Shown piece after piece: positions 44,234 to 53,185 of a DNA stretch of 64,000 bases. Both the position numbers and the translations under genes were made by a program. How positions within the stretch are numbered: the stretch's first letter is position 1; each line of letters starts with the position of its first letter. The DNA is from Halosolutus amylolyticus (lineage in GTDB: Archaea > Halobacteriota > Halobacteria > Halobacteriales > Natrialbaceae), in assembly GCF_023566055.1 (NCBI RefSeq), contig NZ_JALIQP010000001.1:1076059-1140058 (forward strand). Reading direction: 5' to 3'. The notes beneath the pieces are model-generated. The model had not been told where the DNA came from. It ran no database searches and worked only from the letters and a program-made list of their open reading frames with translations.

Positions 44234-44878
44234 CTACCGGTAGATCTGCCGGAACAGCGCCGCTTCGCCGCGGCGGAGTCGCTCGAGAAACGCCGACTTG
44301 CTGATCCCGAGTTCCGCGGCGACCTCCTCGGAGGTCGTCTCGCGCGGGATCGCGAAGTACCCCATCTCGAGGGCGGTGCGAATGCACTCCTCCTGGGCCG
44401 GCGTGAGATCCCACCGCTGACTGGGCGACTCCGTCGCTTCGGACTGGAGCGGATAGACCCGCTCGAGTTTGACGCCGACGGTGTCGCCGGCCGCCTCCAT
44501 GACGCCCTTGAGGACGTCTCGGCCGACGACCGCGCCGAAGATCATCGCCGCGCCGTCCCGGTATCGCAGCGTCTCGACGATCAGTCCTCCGTCGATCAGT
44601 CGGTGGACGACGCAGGGCTGTTTCGACAGGCACCGGTACCGGTTCCGACCGTCGGTCTTCGAGACGTGCAGATACGAGATCCGTTCGTCCTCGTCTAAGA
44701 CCGCCGTCAGCCGATCGCTCGTCGGGGAACTGAACTGCAGGAGGTCGTAGCCGTCGCTCCGGCGCTGTGGCGGTTGGGCGCTGATCTCGACGTCGACGGA
44801 AGCCGCCTGTGACGCCTCCGCGAGCGGACAATCGTCGTTTTTGACCCGAAATTCGACCGCGAGACATTCGTCGATCAT
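44234..44878 (-). CDS. HTH-10 (Bat-type) transcription regulator
   Basis: This 214-residue protein has a C-terminal HTH_10 domain (WDLTPAQEECIRTALEMGYF then TSEEVAAELGISKSAFLERL) typical of haloarchaeal Bat-like activators. Its N-terminal 150 residues form a possible ligand-sensing region with ERVYPLQSE before the HTH. It is divergent from paaA, sharing a 100-bp promoter region. It is the obvious candidate to control the epoxidase operon. A TATA-like TTTTAAGTA lies about 30 bp upstream. Confidence 0.85.
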   Translation of the reverse strand: MIDECLAVEFRVKNDDCPLAEASQAASVDVEISAQPPQRRSDGYDLLQFSSPTSDRLTAVLDEDERISYLHVSKTDGRNRYRCLSKQPCVVHRLIDGGLIVETLRYRDGAAMIFGAVVGRDVLKGVMEAAGDTVGVKLERVYPLQSEATESPSQRWDLTPAQEECIRTALEMGYFAIPRETTSEEVAAELGISKSAFLERLRRGEAALFRQIYR

Positions 44879-44978
44879 CCCGATCGTCTACACGCGTCTC
44901 TCTCGCCCCGATACTTAAAACCTCGTTATATGGCGGTCAATTTCTAAGGGTCTATCCGTCGTGTATTTTCGTGAAACA

Positions 44979-45920
44979 ATGGAGCTCGACACAGTGAAAG
45001 ATCGGGCGGGGCCGCGGGAGTTCAGCCCCGCCGACGATCTCCCCGAGGAGTACCGGAAGGCGGCGACGCGGATGATCGAATTCCACGCCAACAGCGAGAT
45101 CATGGGCGCGTACCTTGAGCGGCCGTTCATCCGCCAGGCGCCGAGTATCGATCGGAAACTGGCGTTCTCGGCGAAGGTCCAGGACGAGATCGGCCACGGT
45201 CAGTTGCTCTACCGCGCCGCCGAATCGCTCGGCGTCAAGACCCGCGAGGAGATGCTCGACGACCTGGCCAACGGCGACGGAAAGTTCCTCAACTGCTTTC
45301 ACTACCCGATGGAGTCGTGGCCCGAGACGGCGATGATCGCCTTCTTCGTCGACGGCGCGGCGATGCGTCGCCAGGCCACGCTCCGGCGGACGAGCTGGGA
45401 ACCGTACGCCCACGCGATGGACAAGGTGTGTTTCGAAGAAGGGTTCCACGTCAAACACGGCGAGGACATCCTCGCAACGCTGATGAGCGGTTCGCGGAAG
45501 GAACAGCGGATGACCCAGGAGGCCTTCGAGACGTGGTGGCCCCGCATCATCCAGTTCTTCGGGCCGACCGACGACAAGAGCACGCACCACGACTTCGCGG
45601 CCTCGGTGGGGCTGAAACAGCAGTCCAACGACGAACTCCGGACTGCTTTCCTCAACCAGTACATCCCCAAGGCGGAGAAGTACGGCCTCGAGATTCCCGA
45701 CGAGCCCCGCATCCGCGAGAACGACGAGGGCGATTACGAGGTCGTCGAGAGCGACCTCGCCTGGGACGAGTTCTTCACGATCGCGAAGAACGAGTACGAA
45801 CCCGGGCTCGGCCAGATCGACGGCCGCAAGGCCGCACAGGAGGCCGTCCAGTGGGTCCGCGACACGATCGAATCCGACGCCACAGCCGCCGGCGGCCACG
45901 CGCCGCAGGCGGCCGACTGA
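44979..45920 (+). CDS. paaA: Phenylacetyl-CoA epoxidase subunit A (catalytic)
   Basis: This 313-residue di-iron protein is the catalytic subunit of the multicomponent monooxygenase that epoxidises the ring of phenylacetyl-CoA. Ferritin-like helices carry the iron ligands: AKVQDEIGHGQLLYRAAESL (E..H) and DKVCFEEGFHVKHGEDILAT (E..H). RPFIRQAPSIDRKLAFSAKV is also typical. It heads the paaABCD operon. ATG 44979 (MELDTVKDRAG) is preferred over an ATG six codons earlier. Confidence 0.95.
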   Translation: MELDTVKDRAGPREFSPADDLPEEYRKAATRMIEFHANSEIMGAYLERPFIRQAPSIDRKLAFSAKVQDEIGHGQLLYRAAESLGVKTREEMLDDLANGDGKFLNCFHYPMESWPETAMIAFFVDGAAMRRQATLRRTSWEPYAHAMDKVCFEEGFHVKHGEDILATLMSGSRKEQRMTQEAFETWWPRIIQFFGPTDDKSTHHDFAASVGLKQQSNDELRTAFLNQYIPKAEKYGLEIPDEPRIRENDEGDYEVVESDLAWDEFFTIAKNEYEPGLGQIDGRKAAQEAVQWVRDTIESDATAAGGHAPQAAD

Positions 45921-45922
45921 TC

Positions 45923-46240
45923 ATGATCTGGGAAGTGTTCCGACAGGAGAAGACCGGGGAGTACCACACCCACTGCGGCAACGTCCACGCGCCCGATCGG
46001 GAGATGGCCAAGCAGTTCGCCGCCATCCAGCACGGCCGGCGCAAGCCCACGAATAGCCTCTGGGTCGTCCCGCGGGACGAGGTCGGCGAGATCGACGCCG
46101 AGGACGTCGCCTTCGGCGGGACGACGGACAAGAGCTACCGCTGGGCGACGGCGTACAGCACGACCGGGCAGGACGCCCGCGAGGTCATCGAATCGGAGGA
46201 CGAACAGGCGACGGCCGAACGACAGCGGGGTGACGACTGA
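45923..46240 (+). CDS. paaB: Phenylacetyl-CoA epoxidase subunit B
   Basis: This small 105-residue structural subunit contains WEVFRQEKTGEYHTHCGNVH, AIQHGRRKPTNSLWVVPRDE and DKSYRWATAYSTT. It bridges PaaAC heterodimers in the bacterial complex. It starts 2 nt after the paaA stop and its own stop overlaps paaC. Confidence 0.94.
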   Translation: MIWEVFRQEKTGEYHTHCGNVHAPDREMAKQFAAIQHGRRKPTNSLWVVPRDEVGEIDAEDVAFGGTTDKSYRWATAYSTTGQDAREVIESEDEQATAERQRGDD

Positions 46241-47154
46241 TGTCGCCGACGCTCGACGATCCCGCCGACCTCGACGAGCGCGAACGCACCGCGCTCGAAA
46301 CCCTGCTGAAGCGACTGGGCGACGACGAGTTCGTCCTCGCCGAACGGTACACGGAGTGGCAGGTCCGCGCGCCCAGCCTCGAGTCCGACCTCGCGCTGGC
46401 GAACAACGCGCAGGACGAACTCGGCCACGCCCGCCTGTGGTACGACGTGCTCGCCGACCTCGGCTTCGAGGAGCGCGACCTGGTGTACGAGCGCGACCCC
46501 GAGGACTTCCGGCACAGCACGCTCGTCGAGCGGCCGTTCGCGGAGGGCGACTGGGCCGACGCCGTCCTCCGATCGTACTGCTACGACGTCGCCGAGGACC
46601 TCCGTCTCGGGGCGCTGGAAGACTCCTCGCACCCGAAGGTCGCCGATCGCGTCGGCAAGATCCGGAGCGAAGAGGAGTACCACCGCGAACACGCCCAGAA
46701 CTGGCTCGATCGCCTCGCCGACGGCGAGGAGGGCCACGAACGCCTGCAGGACGCGCTCGATCGGCTGTTCCCGCACGCGCTGACATTGTTCGAACCGTGC
46801 GCGCCGCCACGCGGCGCGAGTGCGAGCGGTGATGAACCGCGAGCAGTGGACGTCGAGGCGGACATCGTCGACCTCGGCCTTCGCGACACGACCCTCGAGG
46901 AACTGGGCGAGGAGTGGCTGTCGATCGTCGTTCCGTACCTCGAGTCCCTGGATCTCACCGTTCCCGCGAGCGGCCGATCGGACGCGGACACCGACGAGTT
47001 CGAGTTCGAAGTTACCCGCGAGATGCTCCCCGAGGCGCGCGGCCGGGACGGTTCCCACACCGACGCGTGGTTCGACCTCTACGACGAGTTCACGCACACG
47101 TACCGCGACCTCGGGCGAAGCGACACGACGAAAATCATGGACACCCCAGAATGA
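46240..47154 (+). CDS. paaC: Phenylacetyl-CoA epoxidase subunit C
   Basis: This 304-residue ferritin-like partner of PaaA has DDEFVLAERYTEWQVRAPSL, LANNAQDELGHARLWYDVLA and KIRSEEEYHREHAQNWLDRL. It is longer than bacterial PaaC (about 250). Part of the excess is a run at about residues 187-203 (APPRGASASGDEPRA) encoded by a palindromic repeat shared with the TrpD2-like gene. Its start overlaps the paaB stop by one base. Confidence 0.94.
   Translation: MSPTLDDPADLDERERTALETLLKRLGDDEFVLAERYTEWQVRAPSLESDLALANNAQDELGHARLWYDVLADLGFEERDLVYERDPEDFRHSTLVERPFAEGDWADAVLRSYCYDVAEDLRLGALEDSSHPKVADRVGKIRSEEEYHREHAQNWLDRLADGEEGHERLQDALDRLFPHALTLFEPCAPPRGASASGDEPRAVDVEADIVDLGLRDTTLEELGEEWLSIVVPYLESLDLTVPASGRSDADTDEFEFEVTREMLPEARGRDGSHTDAWFDLYDEFTHTYRDLGRSDTTKIMDTPE
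46801..46846. repeat. In-frame palindromic coding repeat in paaC
   Basis: A perfect hairpin GCGCCGC-CAC-GCGGCGC is followed by GCGGT-GATGA-ACCGC and GAGCAG. The last 26 nt match the repeat in the TrpD2-like gene (26131-26187, opposite strand) at 23 positions. Both encode ASGDEPRA in the same frame. The flanking PaaC sequence is ordinary, so the repeat looks inserted. Confidence 0.75.
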
Positions 47155-47600
47155 GCGGCGAGAGTCCGGCCCCAGGCGCGAAATCGAACTTCACCTCCGA
47201 TCCGGAGGTCGAGGCGACGCCCTGCGCGTACACCGACTACCGGGAGGGCGAGACGATCGACGACCTCCCGGCGACGGGCGAGGACGCGACCGGCGTCGAG
47301 GCCGACGTGTGGGACGCCCTCTACGGGATCGAGGACCCCGAGATGCCGATCAGCATCGTCGACCTCGGGCTGATCTACGGCGTCACCGTCGCGGACGGCG
47401 TCGCGACCGTCGACATGACGCTGACCTACTCGGGCTGTCCGGCCCGGGACATGCTCACCGACGAGGTCGAGACGCGTGTCGGCGCCGTCGACGGCGTCGC
47501 CGACGTCGACCTGCGACTGGTGTGGAGTCCGGGCTGGACCGTCGAGATGGTGACCGAACGGGGCAAAGACGATCTGCGGGAGTTCGGGCTGAGCATATGA
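47151..47600 (+). CDS. paaD: PaaD, DUF59/MIP18 domain part
   Basis: This 149-residue protein has an acidic N-terminus and a DUF59 domain: VWDALYGIEDPEMPISIVDL, then LTYSGCPARDMLTDEV and VWSPGWTVEMVTERGK. It helps assemble or mature the epoxidase, probably its Fe-S or di-iron centre. Bacterial PaaD carries an additional C-terminal zinc-ribbon; here that part is the next gene. It overlaps paaC by four bases. Confidence 0.93.
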   Translation: MSGESPAPGAKSNFTSDPEVEATPCAYTDYREGETIDDLPATGEDATGVEADVWDALYGIEDPEMPISIVDLGLIYGVTVADGVATVDMTLTYSGCPARDMLTDEVETRVGAVDGVADVDLRLVWSPGWTVEMVTERGKDDLREFGLSI

Positions 47601-47767
47601 GACGCACTCCGGATCCCAGCGTGACGACGAGCGGCGACGACAGCGGCGCGGAGTGCCCCTACTGCGAGTCGACCAACACGGTCCGCGAACACCCGAAAGG
47701 ACCGTCGCTCTGTCGGTCGATGCACTACTGTCACGACTGCGAACAGCCCTTCGAGAAGTTCGAGTAG
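47597..47767 (+). CDS. PaaD C-terminal zinc-ribbon as a separate protein (56 aa)
   Basis: This 56-residue protein contains CPYCESTNTVREHPKGPSLC, SMHYCHDCEQPFEKFE. That is the same order (CPxC, GpslC, yxC.xC..pF..F) as the tail of bacterial PaaD. It overlaps paaD by four bases, so the two are made together and probably form one functional unit. It is not PaaE: there is no flavin, NAD or ferredoxin domain. Confidence 0.85.
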   Translation: MRRTPDPSVTTSGDDSGAECPYCESTNTVREHPKGPSLCRSMHYCHDCEQPFEKFE

Positions 47768-47873
47768 CCGTGGTCGCCTCCCGAAAGTCACTCGACCTGG
47801 TACGCCGTCGATTCCTGACTTCCAGTCGAACGAAGAGTTTTGATACTCGATTACGTGTATGAGAAACGAACAC

Positions 47874-49157
47874 ATGTCTGCGACTGTCGAACGAACGTCC
47901 CGTGAGGAGTTACGGGAGTTACAGAACGAACGGCTCCGCGAAACCGTAGCGCGCGCCTACGAGCGCGTCCCGTTCTATCGCGAGACCCTCGACGAAACCG
48001 GCGTTTCGCCGTCGGATATCGAAACGGTCGACGACCTTCGGGATCTGCCGTTTACGACTAAATCCGACTTCCGTGACGAGTATCCGGATGGGCTGTTCGC
48101 CGTCGACGACGAGGAGATCCGCCGTATCCACGCCTCCTCCGGCACCACCGGCAAGCCGAAGATCGTCGCCTACACCGCCGCCGACCTCGACCGCTGGAAC
48201 GAGGTCATGGCGCGATCGATGGCGGCGGCGGGCATCGAACGGGGGGAGACGTTCCAGAACGCCTACGACTACGGGCTGTTCACGGGCGGGCTCGGATTCC
48301 ACGGCGGCGCGGAGGAACTCGGGACGACGGTGATCCCCGCGAGCAGCGGGAACACCCAGCGACAGGTCGAACTCGCGCGCGATCTGGGGAGCGACGCGAT
48401 CGGCTGTACGCCGTCGTACGCGCTGTATCTCGCCGAGACGGCCGAAGAGATGGGCGTCGACCCGCGGAACCTGTCGATCTCGACGGTTCTCTACGGAGCG
48501 GAACCCTGTACCGAACCGATGCGCGAGGAGATCGAAACGCGGCTCGACGCGACGGGGATCGAGAACTACGGCCTCTCCGAACTGATCGGGCCGGGCGTCG
48601 CCGTCGAGTGCCACGAGGCCCAGGCGGGGATGCACATATGGGAGGACCACTTCTACCCCGAGGTGATCGACCCGCAGACCGGCGAGGTGCTCCCCGAAGG
48701 CGAAGAGGGCGAACTCGTGTTGACGTCGCTGACGAAAGAAGCGCTTCCGGTACTCCGGTATCGCACCGGCGATCTCACCGCTCTCACCGCGGAGGAGTGT
48801 GACTGTGGCCGGACGATGGTCCGGATGGACAGCGTCACCGGTCGCGCCGACGACCTCCTCATCGTCCGCGGGGTCAACCTCTACCCCAGCCAGATCGAGG
48901 ACGTCGTCCTCGAGTTCGACGCGGTTGCCCCCCACTACCGGATCGACCTCTACCGGGAGGACGCCCTCGATCGGTTCGAACTCACGATCGAACTGGTGGC
49001 GGGCTTTGCCGGTGACAGGGACCGACTTCGTACGGACGTCCTCGCACGGCTACAGAACGCGCTGTCGATCACGCCCGATACGCTCGAACTTGTCGAACAC
49101 GGGTCGATCGAGCGCACCGAGGTCGGGAAGGTAAAGCGCGTCTACGACCACCGGTAA
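47874..49157 (+). CDS. paaK: Phenylacetate-CoA ligase (copy 2)
   Basis: This 427-residue ligase is closely related to copy 1, with RIHASSGTTGKPKIVAYTAA, YGLSELIGPGVAVECHEAQA, RYRTGDLTALTAEECDCGRT and EVGKVKRVYDHR. A TATA-like GTTTTGATA lies 29-37 bp before ATG 47874, supporting this start (MSATVERTSREELRELQNER). An ATG 15 nt upstream is less well placed. It follows the paa operon by about 100 nt, with its own promoter. Confidence 0.93.
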   Translation: MSATVERTSREELRELQNERLRETVARAYERVPFYRETLDETGVSPSDIETVDDLRDLPFTTKSDFRDEYPDGLFAVDDEEIRRIHASSGTTGKPKIVAYTAADLDRWNEVMARSMAAAGIERGETFQNAYDYGLFTGGLGFHGGAEELGTTVIPASSGNTQRQVELARDLGSDAIGCTPSYALYLAETAEEMGVDPRNLSISTVLYGAEPCTEPMREEIETRLDATGIENYGLSELIGPGVAVECHEAQAGMHIWEDHFYPEVIDPQTGEVLPEGEEGELVLTSLTKEALPVLRYRTGDLTALTAEECDCGRTMVRMDSVTGRADDLLIVRGVNLYPSQIEDVVLEFDAVAPHYRIDLYREDALDRFELTIELVAGFAGDRDRLRTDVLARLQNALSITPDTLELVEHGSIERTEVGKVKRVYDHR

Positions 49158-49223
49158 CGACGTCGGGGCAAACGGGTCCACTATCTGGCACATTTATTAT
49201 CGCTCGGCGGCCAACCGTGTTGC

Positions 49224-49652
49224 ATGGACATCGAAGCCTTCTTCGAAGGCATGCCGTTCGCATCCTTGCTCGGAATCGACGTGACGGAGTGTGCCGACGG
49301 CCACGCCGAGGGGCGCCTGGAGATGACGGAGGAACTCTCGTGGAACGAGGAGGAGTTGATGGCCCACGGTGGCGTCACCTTCACGCTCGCGGACACCGTC
49401 GGCGGGGCCGCGCTGGTCTCGCTGGTCGACCAGCCCGTGCCGACGATCGACATGCGGATCGACTACCTCAGCGCCGGAACGGGTGACCTCTACGCGGAGG
49501 CCGACGTCGTCCGCTGCGGGAACGACGTCGGCGTCGTCGACGTCGACGTCTACGCCACCGAAGACGGCGAGACTCCGTCGGAGTCTCGGGAAGACGGCGA
49601 AGCCGTCGGTACCCACATCGCCGACGCACGCGGCGTTTACAAGACCGGGTGA
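49224..49652 (+). CDS. PaaI-type hotdog thioesterase (second copy)
   Basis: This 142-residue hotdog protein has FASLLGIDVTECADGHAEGR, ELMAHGGVTFTLADTVGGAA (active-site motif) and MRIDYLSAGTGDLYAEADVV. It is co-directional with paaK and likely acts on phenylacetate-pathway thioesters. Residues about 113-128 (DGETPSESREDGE) are encoded by a hairpin GAGACTCCG-T-CGGAGTCTC (49570-49588) that looks like an insertion. Confidence 0.85.
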   Translation: MDIEAFFEGMPFASLLGIDVTECADGHAEGRLEMTEELSWNEEELMAHGGVTFTLADTVGGAALVSLVDQPVPTIDMRIDYLSAGTGDLYAEADVVRCGNDVGVVDVDVYATEDGETPSESREDGEAVGTHIADARGVYKTG

Positions 49653-50313
49653 TTCGGTCTCCCCGTGCGGTCGGTGCCGACACCGAACCGGGGATGCGGA
49701 TCGTCGACCCGCTCGCCCGATCGCTTCCGTCGCCGCGTCGAACCGGACGCGATTTTCGGGACTCCGGCCGCCTCTCCAGCGGTCGTTTTGGGGTATGCAC
49801 TGCATCCCAGGTCGACCGCACCCGTTCGAGCAAGTAAAACGACCGTCGGTTCGGCTGTGGCAGTCGTTCTGCGTGCGTCGGCACCCGTCACCGGAACGAC
49901 TTCGCGTCCACTGAACGCCCGCCCGACGCGATCGGACCCCGGTTTCCGGCGTGTGGCCGGCCGATCACGGATCACGATCGTCTCGTGACGCAGGCATTCG
50001 CGTCGTTCGAACGATCTGGTCTGGGGCGACGACGCAGTTCCGTCCCATCGACCGCGTCCTTACAACCATATCGGTGTAATCGGACCGTCTACGGCCGACG
50101 GACCGCTGGTTCGGCCGATCCAGTCTTCGTGGTTTCGCCACCGGAGCAAGTGAACCGTTCGGATATCTCGAACGCAAGCAGCGTGCGGTCGACGACGGCC
50201 GGTGGCGTCGAGCGATCCCGCCGCTCCTTGCGCCCCTTCGAGTACTCAGGCGGAGAGAGGAGCTGCGTTCTTCCAGAACAAAAACTAAACCGTCCCTCCT
50301 ACGATACAGGGAC
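49653..50313. other. 661-bp intergenic region with no recognised gene
   Basis: Frames here are short and Arg/Ser-rich, as expected of non-coding GC-rich DNA. The last 40 bp (AACAAAAACTAAACCG) are A-rich and serve as the IclR gene promoter. Nothing else was recognised. Confidence 0.6.
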
Positions 50314-51093
50314 ATGGAAGACAGCCCTCGATCGAATCGCCCGGTCACGACGACCGAGTCGTCCATCCGAATCCTCGAACGACTCCAGCGCGATCCCGGG
50401 CGGACGCTCGACGAGTTGACCGACGAGCTAGATCTCGCCCGCAGCACGATTCATCGACACCTCCTCACGCTCGAGGACAACGACCTGCTCGTCAGAGAGG
50501 ACGGGCGGTTCTACCTGGGCCTCCGGTTTCTCGACTTCGGGATCAGCGCTCGCAACCGCGTCCCGTTCTTCGACGTCGGACGGCGGCAGGTCGATCGGCT
50601 GGCCGAAGAGACCGGCGAGAAGGTCTGGCTCGTCGCGAAGGAGGGTGATTTCAGCGTGCACCTCTACAAAGCGTCGGGTGAGAGCCCCCTCCGGACGTCC
50701 GCCCGCGTCGGACAGCGTCGGTATCTCCACCAGCTCGCCGCCGGCAAGGCCATACTGGCGTCTCTCGACGACGACGAATTCCAGGCCATCGTCGATCGAC
50801 AGGGACTGTTGCAGATGACGGAGCACACCATCACCGACGTGGACGAACTCCGCGAGGAACTGGACGCGATCCGGGAGCGGGGCTACGCGTTCAACACCGG
50901 CGAGTCGATCGAGGGGCTGAACGCGGTCGGTGCACCGATCCGGGACGAAGACGGGACGCCGATCGGCGGAATCAGCATCTCTGGACCTGCAAACCGGGTG
51001 AAAGGTGACTACCTGAAAACCGAACTGCCGGACAAACTGCTCGCGGCGATCGACGAGATACACATCAATCTCAGATACAGTTCGACGCGGTAA
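50314..51093 (+). CDS. IclR-family transcription regulator
   Basis: This protein has 259 residues. Residues 10-75 form a winged helix (RTLDELTDELDLARSTIHRH), and residues 80-259 the IclR effector domain with GDFSVHLYKASGESPLRTSA, HQLAAGKAILASLDDDEFQA and RGYAFNTGESIEGLNAVGAP. IclR proteins usually repress nearby catabolic genes. The transporter and TPP enzymes that follow on the same strand are the likely targets. Confidence 0.92.
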   Translation: MEDSPRSNRPVTTTESSIRILERLQRDPGRTLDELTDELDLARSTIHRHLLTLEDNDLLVREDGRFYLGLRFLDFGISARNRVPFFDVGRRQVDRLAEETGEKVWLVAKEGDFSVHLYKASGESPLRTSARVGQRRYLHQLAAGKAILASLDDDEFQAIVDRQGLLQMTEHTITDVDELREELDAIRERGYAFNTGESIEGLNAVGAPIRDEDGTPIGGISISGPANRVKGDYLKTELPDKLLAAIDEIHINLRYSSTR

Positions 51094-51757
51094 CGGGACG
51101 GTCGCGGTTCGTTCGACGGGAGGGCCCGTTTTCCGGGGCCAGCGCACCCACCGCGTGCTCCCGGAAAAAGGCCGACTCGCGTCGACTCCAGTCGTCCGTC
51201 TCGACGCCACCTGCGGTCAGTTCGTCGCGACCGGCTGTCCGAGTGTCTTGGACCGCCTCGCGCTCGAATCCGGCACGGTGTTACGGCCGTATGTTTGTAA
51301 TACAGGGCGTACCTGCCGCCGATCCCGAGACGCGGAGGCCTCTCTCCCAGGTGTCCCGAGTGACCGATTCCGGTCGTATTACGCGGTGTGAGCCCGTAGC
51401 GAGTGACTTTTCGAAGCTCGGTACGACTGCGTTCGATCGAAATCCAAGTTATTCGTATCGAACGGGTCCGCCTCCGCGGAGTTCGCTCGAACCGTCTCGT
51501 CCACTTCGAGCGAAATCGGTCGGCGATCGGGTTCGTCCTGCGATCTCCCGGTCGTGTTCGATGCGAACGGGTCGCCGTCCCGGTCACTTGGACGGCCGTC
51601 GAACGAACGACTCGCTCGCGAACCAGGGTTCGAGTCGATTTCTCGGGTGTCCGTTCCGGCAACGCCTTCTTCTCCGGGACCGGACGTCTCGTGTGTCGGG
51701 TCGTGTCGGAATTACTGAAAAGTATTTATTATGCCCGTTCGTGTCGGATGATAGTAT
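51094..51757. other. 664-bp intergenic region before the transporter
   Basis: No frame here looks coding. The only clear signal is at the end: AAGTATTTATTATG (about 51720-51733) is a TATA box some 28-35 bp before the transporter start, giving a leaderless transcript. The length leaves room for regulator sites, none of which I can define. Confidence 0.6.
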
Positions 51758-53185
51758 ATGGCACGCGAAACCTGGGCGAGTCGGATCGGGTTCATACTGG
51801 CGGCGGTCGGAAGCGCCGTCGGACTGGGGAACATCTGGCGGTTCCCGTGGATGACGGCGGAGAACGGCGGGAGCGCGTTTCTGCTGATGTACTTCCTCAT
51901 CGTGCTCGGTATCGGCGTTCCGGGACTGCTGACGGCGTTCGTCATCGGCCGTCGTTCGAGGCGGAACCCGGTCGGTGCGTTCAAATCACTGAAGGGATCA
52001 CGCGCGTGGACGGTCCTCGGCGTGCTGTGTGTCGTGACGTCGATCGTGTTGATTTCGTTCTACAGCGTCGTCGGCGGCTGGATCCTCCGCTATTTCGTCG
52101 AGAGTTTCACGGGTGCGTACTTCGCCGATCCCGGCGCTCACTTCGAGACGATCAACTACGGCACGAACGCCTTCCTGTACCAGGTCGCGTTTCTCGGAAT
52201 GACCGCCCTCATCGTGATGGCCGGCGTGAGAAGAGGCATCGAGTCGGCGACGAAGTTCATGATGCCGGGCATCGCAGTCCTGCTCGTCGGCCTGGCGATC
52301 TGGGCCTCTCGACAGCCGAACGCGATCGACGGCTACCAGTTCTACCTGGCGTTCGACGGGGCGTACCTCGCCGACAACTTCCTCGCAGTTCTCGGTTCGG
52401 CCGCCGGCCAGGCGCTCTTTACGCTCTCGATCGGCGGCGGGACGATGCTCACGTACGCGTCGTATATCGACGACGAGCGATCGCTTCCGTTCGACGCGAC
52501 GATGATCGCCGGCCTCAACCTCGGTATCGGGGTCCTGGCGGGACTCGTCGTGTTTCCGCTCCTCTTTTCGTTCGCCGGGGGACCGACGGGTGGCGGACCC
52601 GGTGCGCTCTTCGTGAGCATCGCCGGTGGCTTCGCCAATCTCCCCGCGGGACGACTCTTCGGGGCGGCGTTCTTCCTCGTCGTCCTGCTCGCTGCCATCA
52701 CCAGTTCGATAAGCATCCTGGAGATTCCCGTCGCCTTCGTCGTCGACGAATTCGACGTCGAGCGATCGATGGCGACCCGGGGACTGTTCGTTCTGGTCGT
52801 GGTCACGGGTGCCCTGAACGCCTTCAACGCGGACGTGTTCGCGCTCTTTGCCGACCAGCTCGTGGACCTCCTGCTGACGCTCGGTCTGGTCGGGTTCATG
52901 TTCTACGCGGCGTGGGTGCTCGGAGCGGACGCCATCCAGGAGTATCTCACCGGCGCAGGATCGCTCTCCCGACCGTTCGCCAGTTCGTGGCGGTACGCGA
53001 TCGGAACGGTGTTCCCGACGTTCCTCCTCTTTACGTTCTACTCCGACGCGCTGAGCCTGGCAGGGTACGTACCGAGTACGGCCGCGGTTGCGATCGGTGC
53101 CCTCGTAACGACCGTTCTGGTCGTCCTGCTCGTGGTCTGGTCGGAACGGGGCGTCCTCCCCGGGAGCGTCGAAGCCGCGGACTGA
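51758..53185 (+). CDS. Sodium-dependent NSS-family transporter
   Basis: This 475-residue membrane protein has about 11-12 helices. The NSS signature is at the N-terminus: SAVGLGNIWRFPWMTAENGG then FLLMYFLIVLGIGVPGLL; SIGGGTMLTYASYIDDERS lies in the middle. It imports an amino acid or related organic solute with Na+. Its stop codon abuts a palindromic element at 53186. The position after IclR suggests it brings in the substrate of the downstream catabolic genes. Confidence 0.92.
   Translation: MARETWASRIGFILAAVGSAVGLGNIWRFPWMTAENGGSAFLLMYFLIVLGIGVPGLLTAFVIGRRSRRNPVGAFKSLKGSRAWTVLGVLCVVTSIVLISFYSVVGGWILRYFVESFTGAYFADPGAHFETINYGTNAFLYQVAFLGMTALIVMAGVRRGIESATKFMMPGIAVLLVGLAIWASRQPNAIDGYQFYLAFDGAYLADNFLAVLGSAAGQALFTLSIGGGTMLTYASYIDDERSLPFDATMIAGLNLGIGVLAGLVVFPLLFSFAGGPTGGGPGALFVSIAGGFANLPAGRLFGAAFFLVVLLAAITSSISILEIPVAFVVDEFDVERSMATRGLFVLVVVTGALNAFNADVFALFADQLVDLLLTLGLVGFMFYAAWVLGADAIQEYLTGAGSLSRPFASSWRYAIGTVFPTFLLFTFYSDALSLAGYVPSTAAVAIGALVTTVLVVLLVVWSERGVLPGSVEAAD

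Noticed and set aside
47597-47767. Calling the 56-residue protein PaaE
   Set aside because: PaaE is a flavin and ferredoxin-domain reductase of about 350 residues. This protein is only a zinc ribbon matching the PaaD tail.
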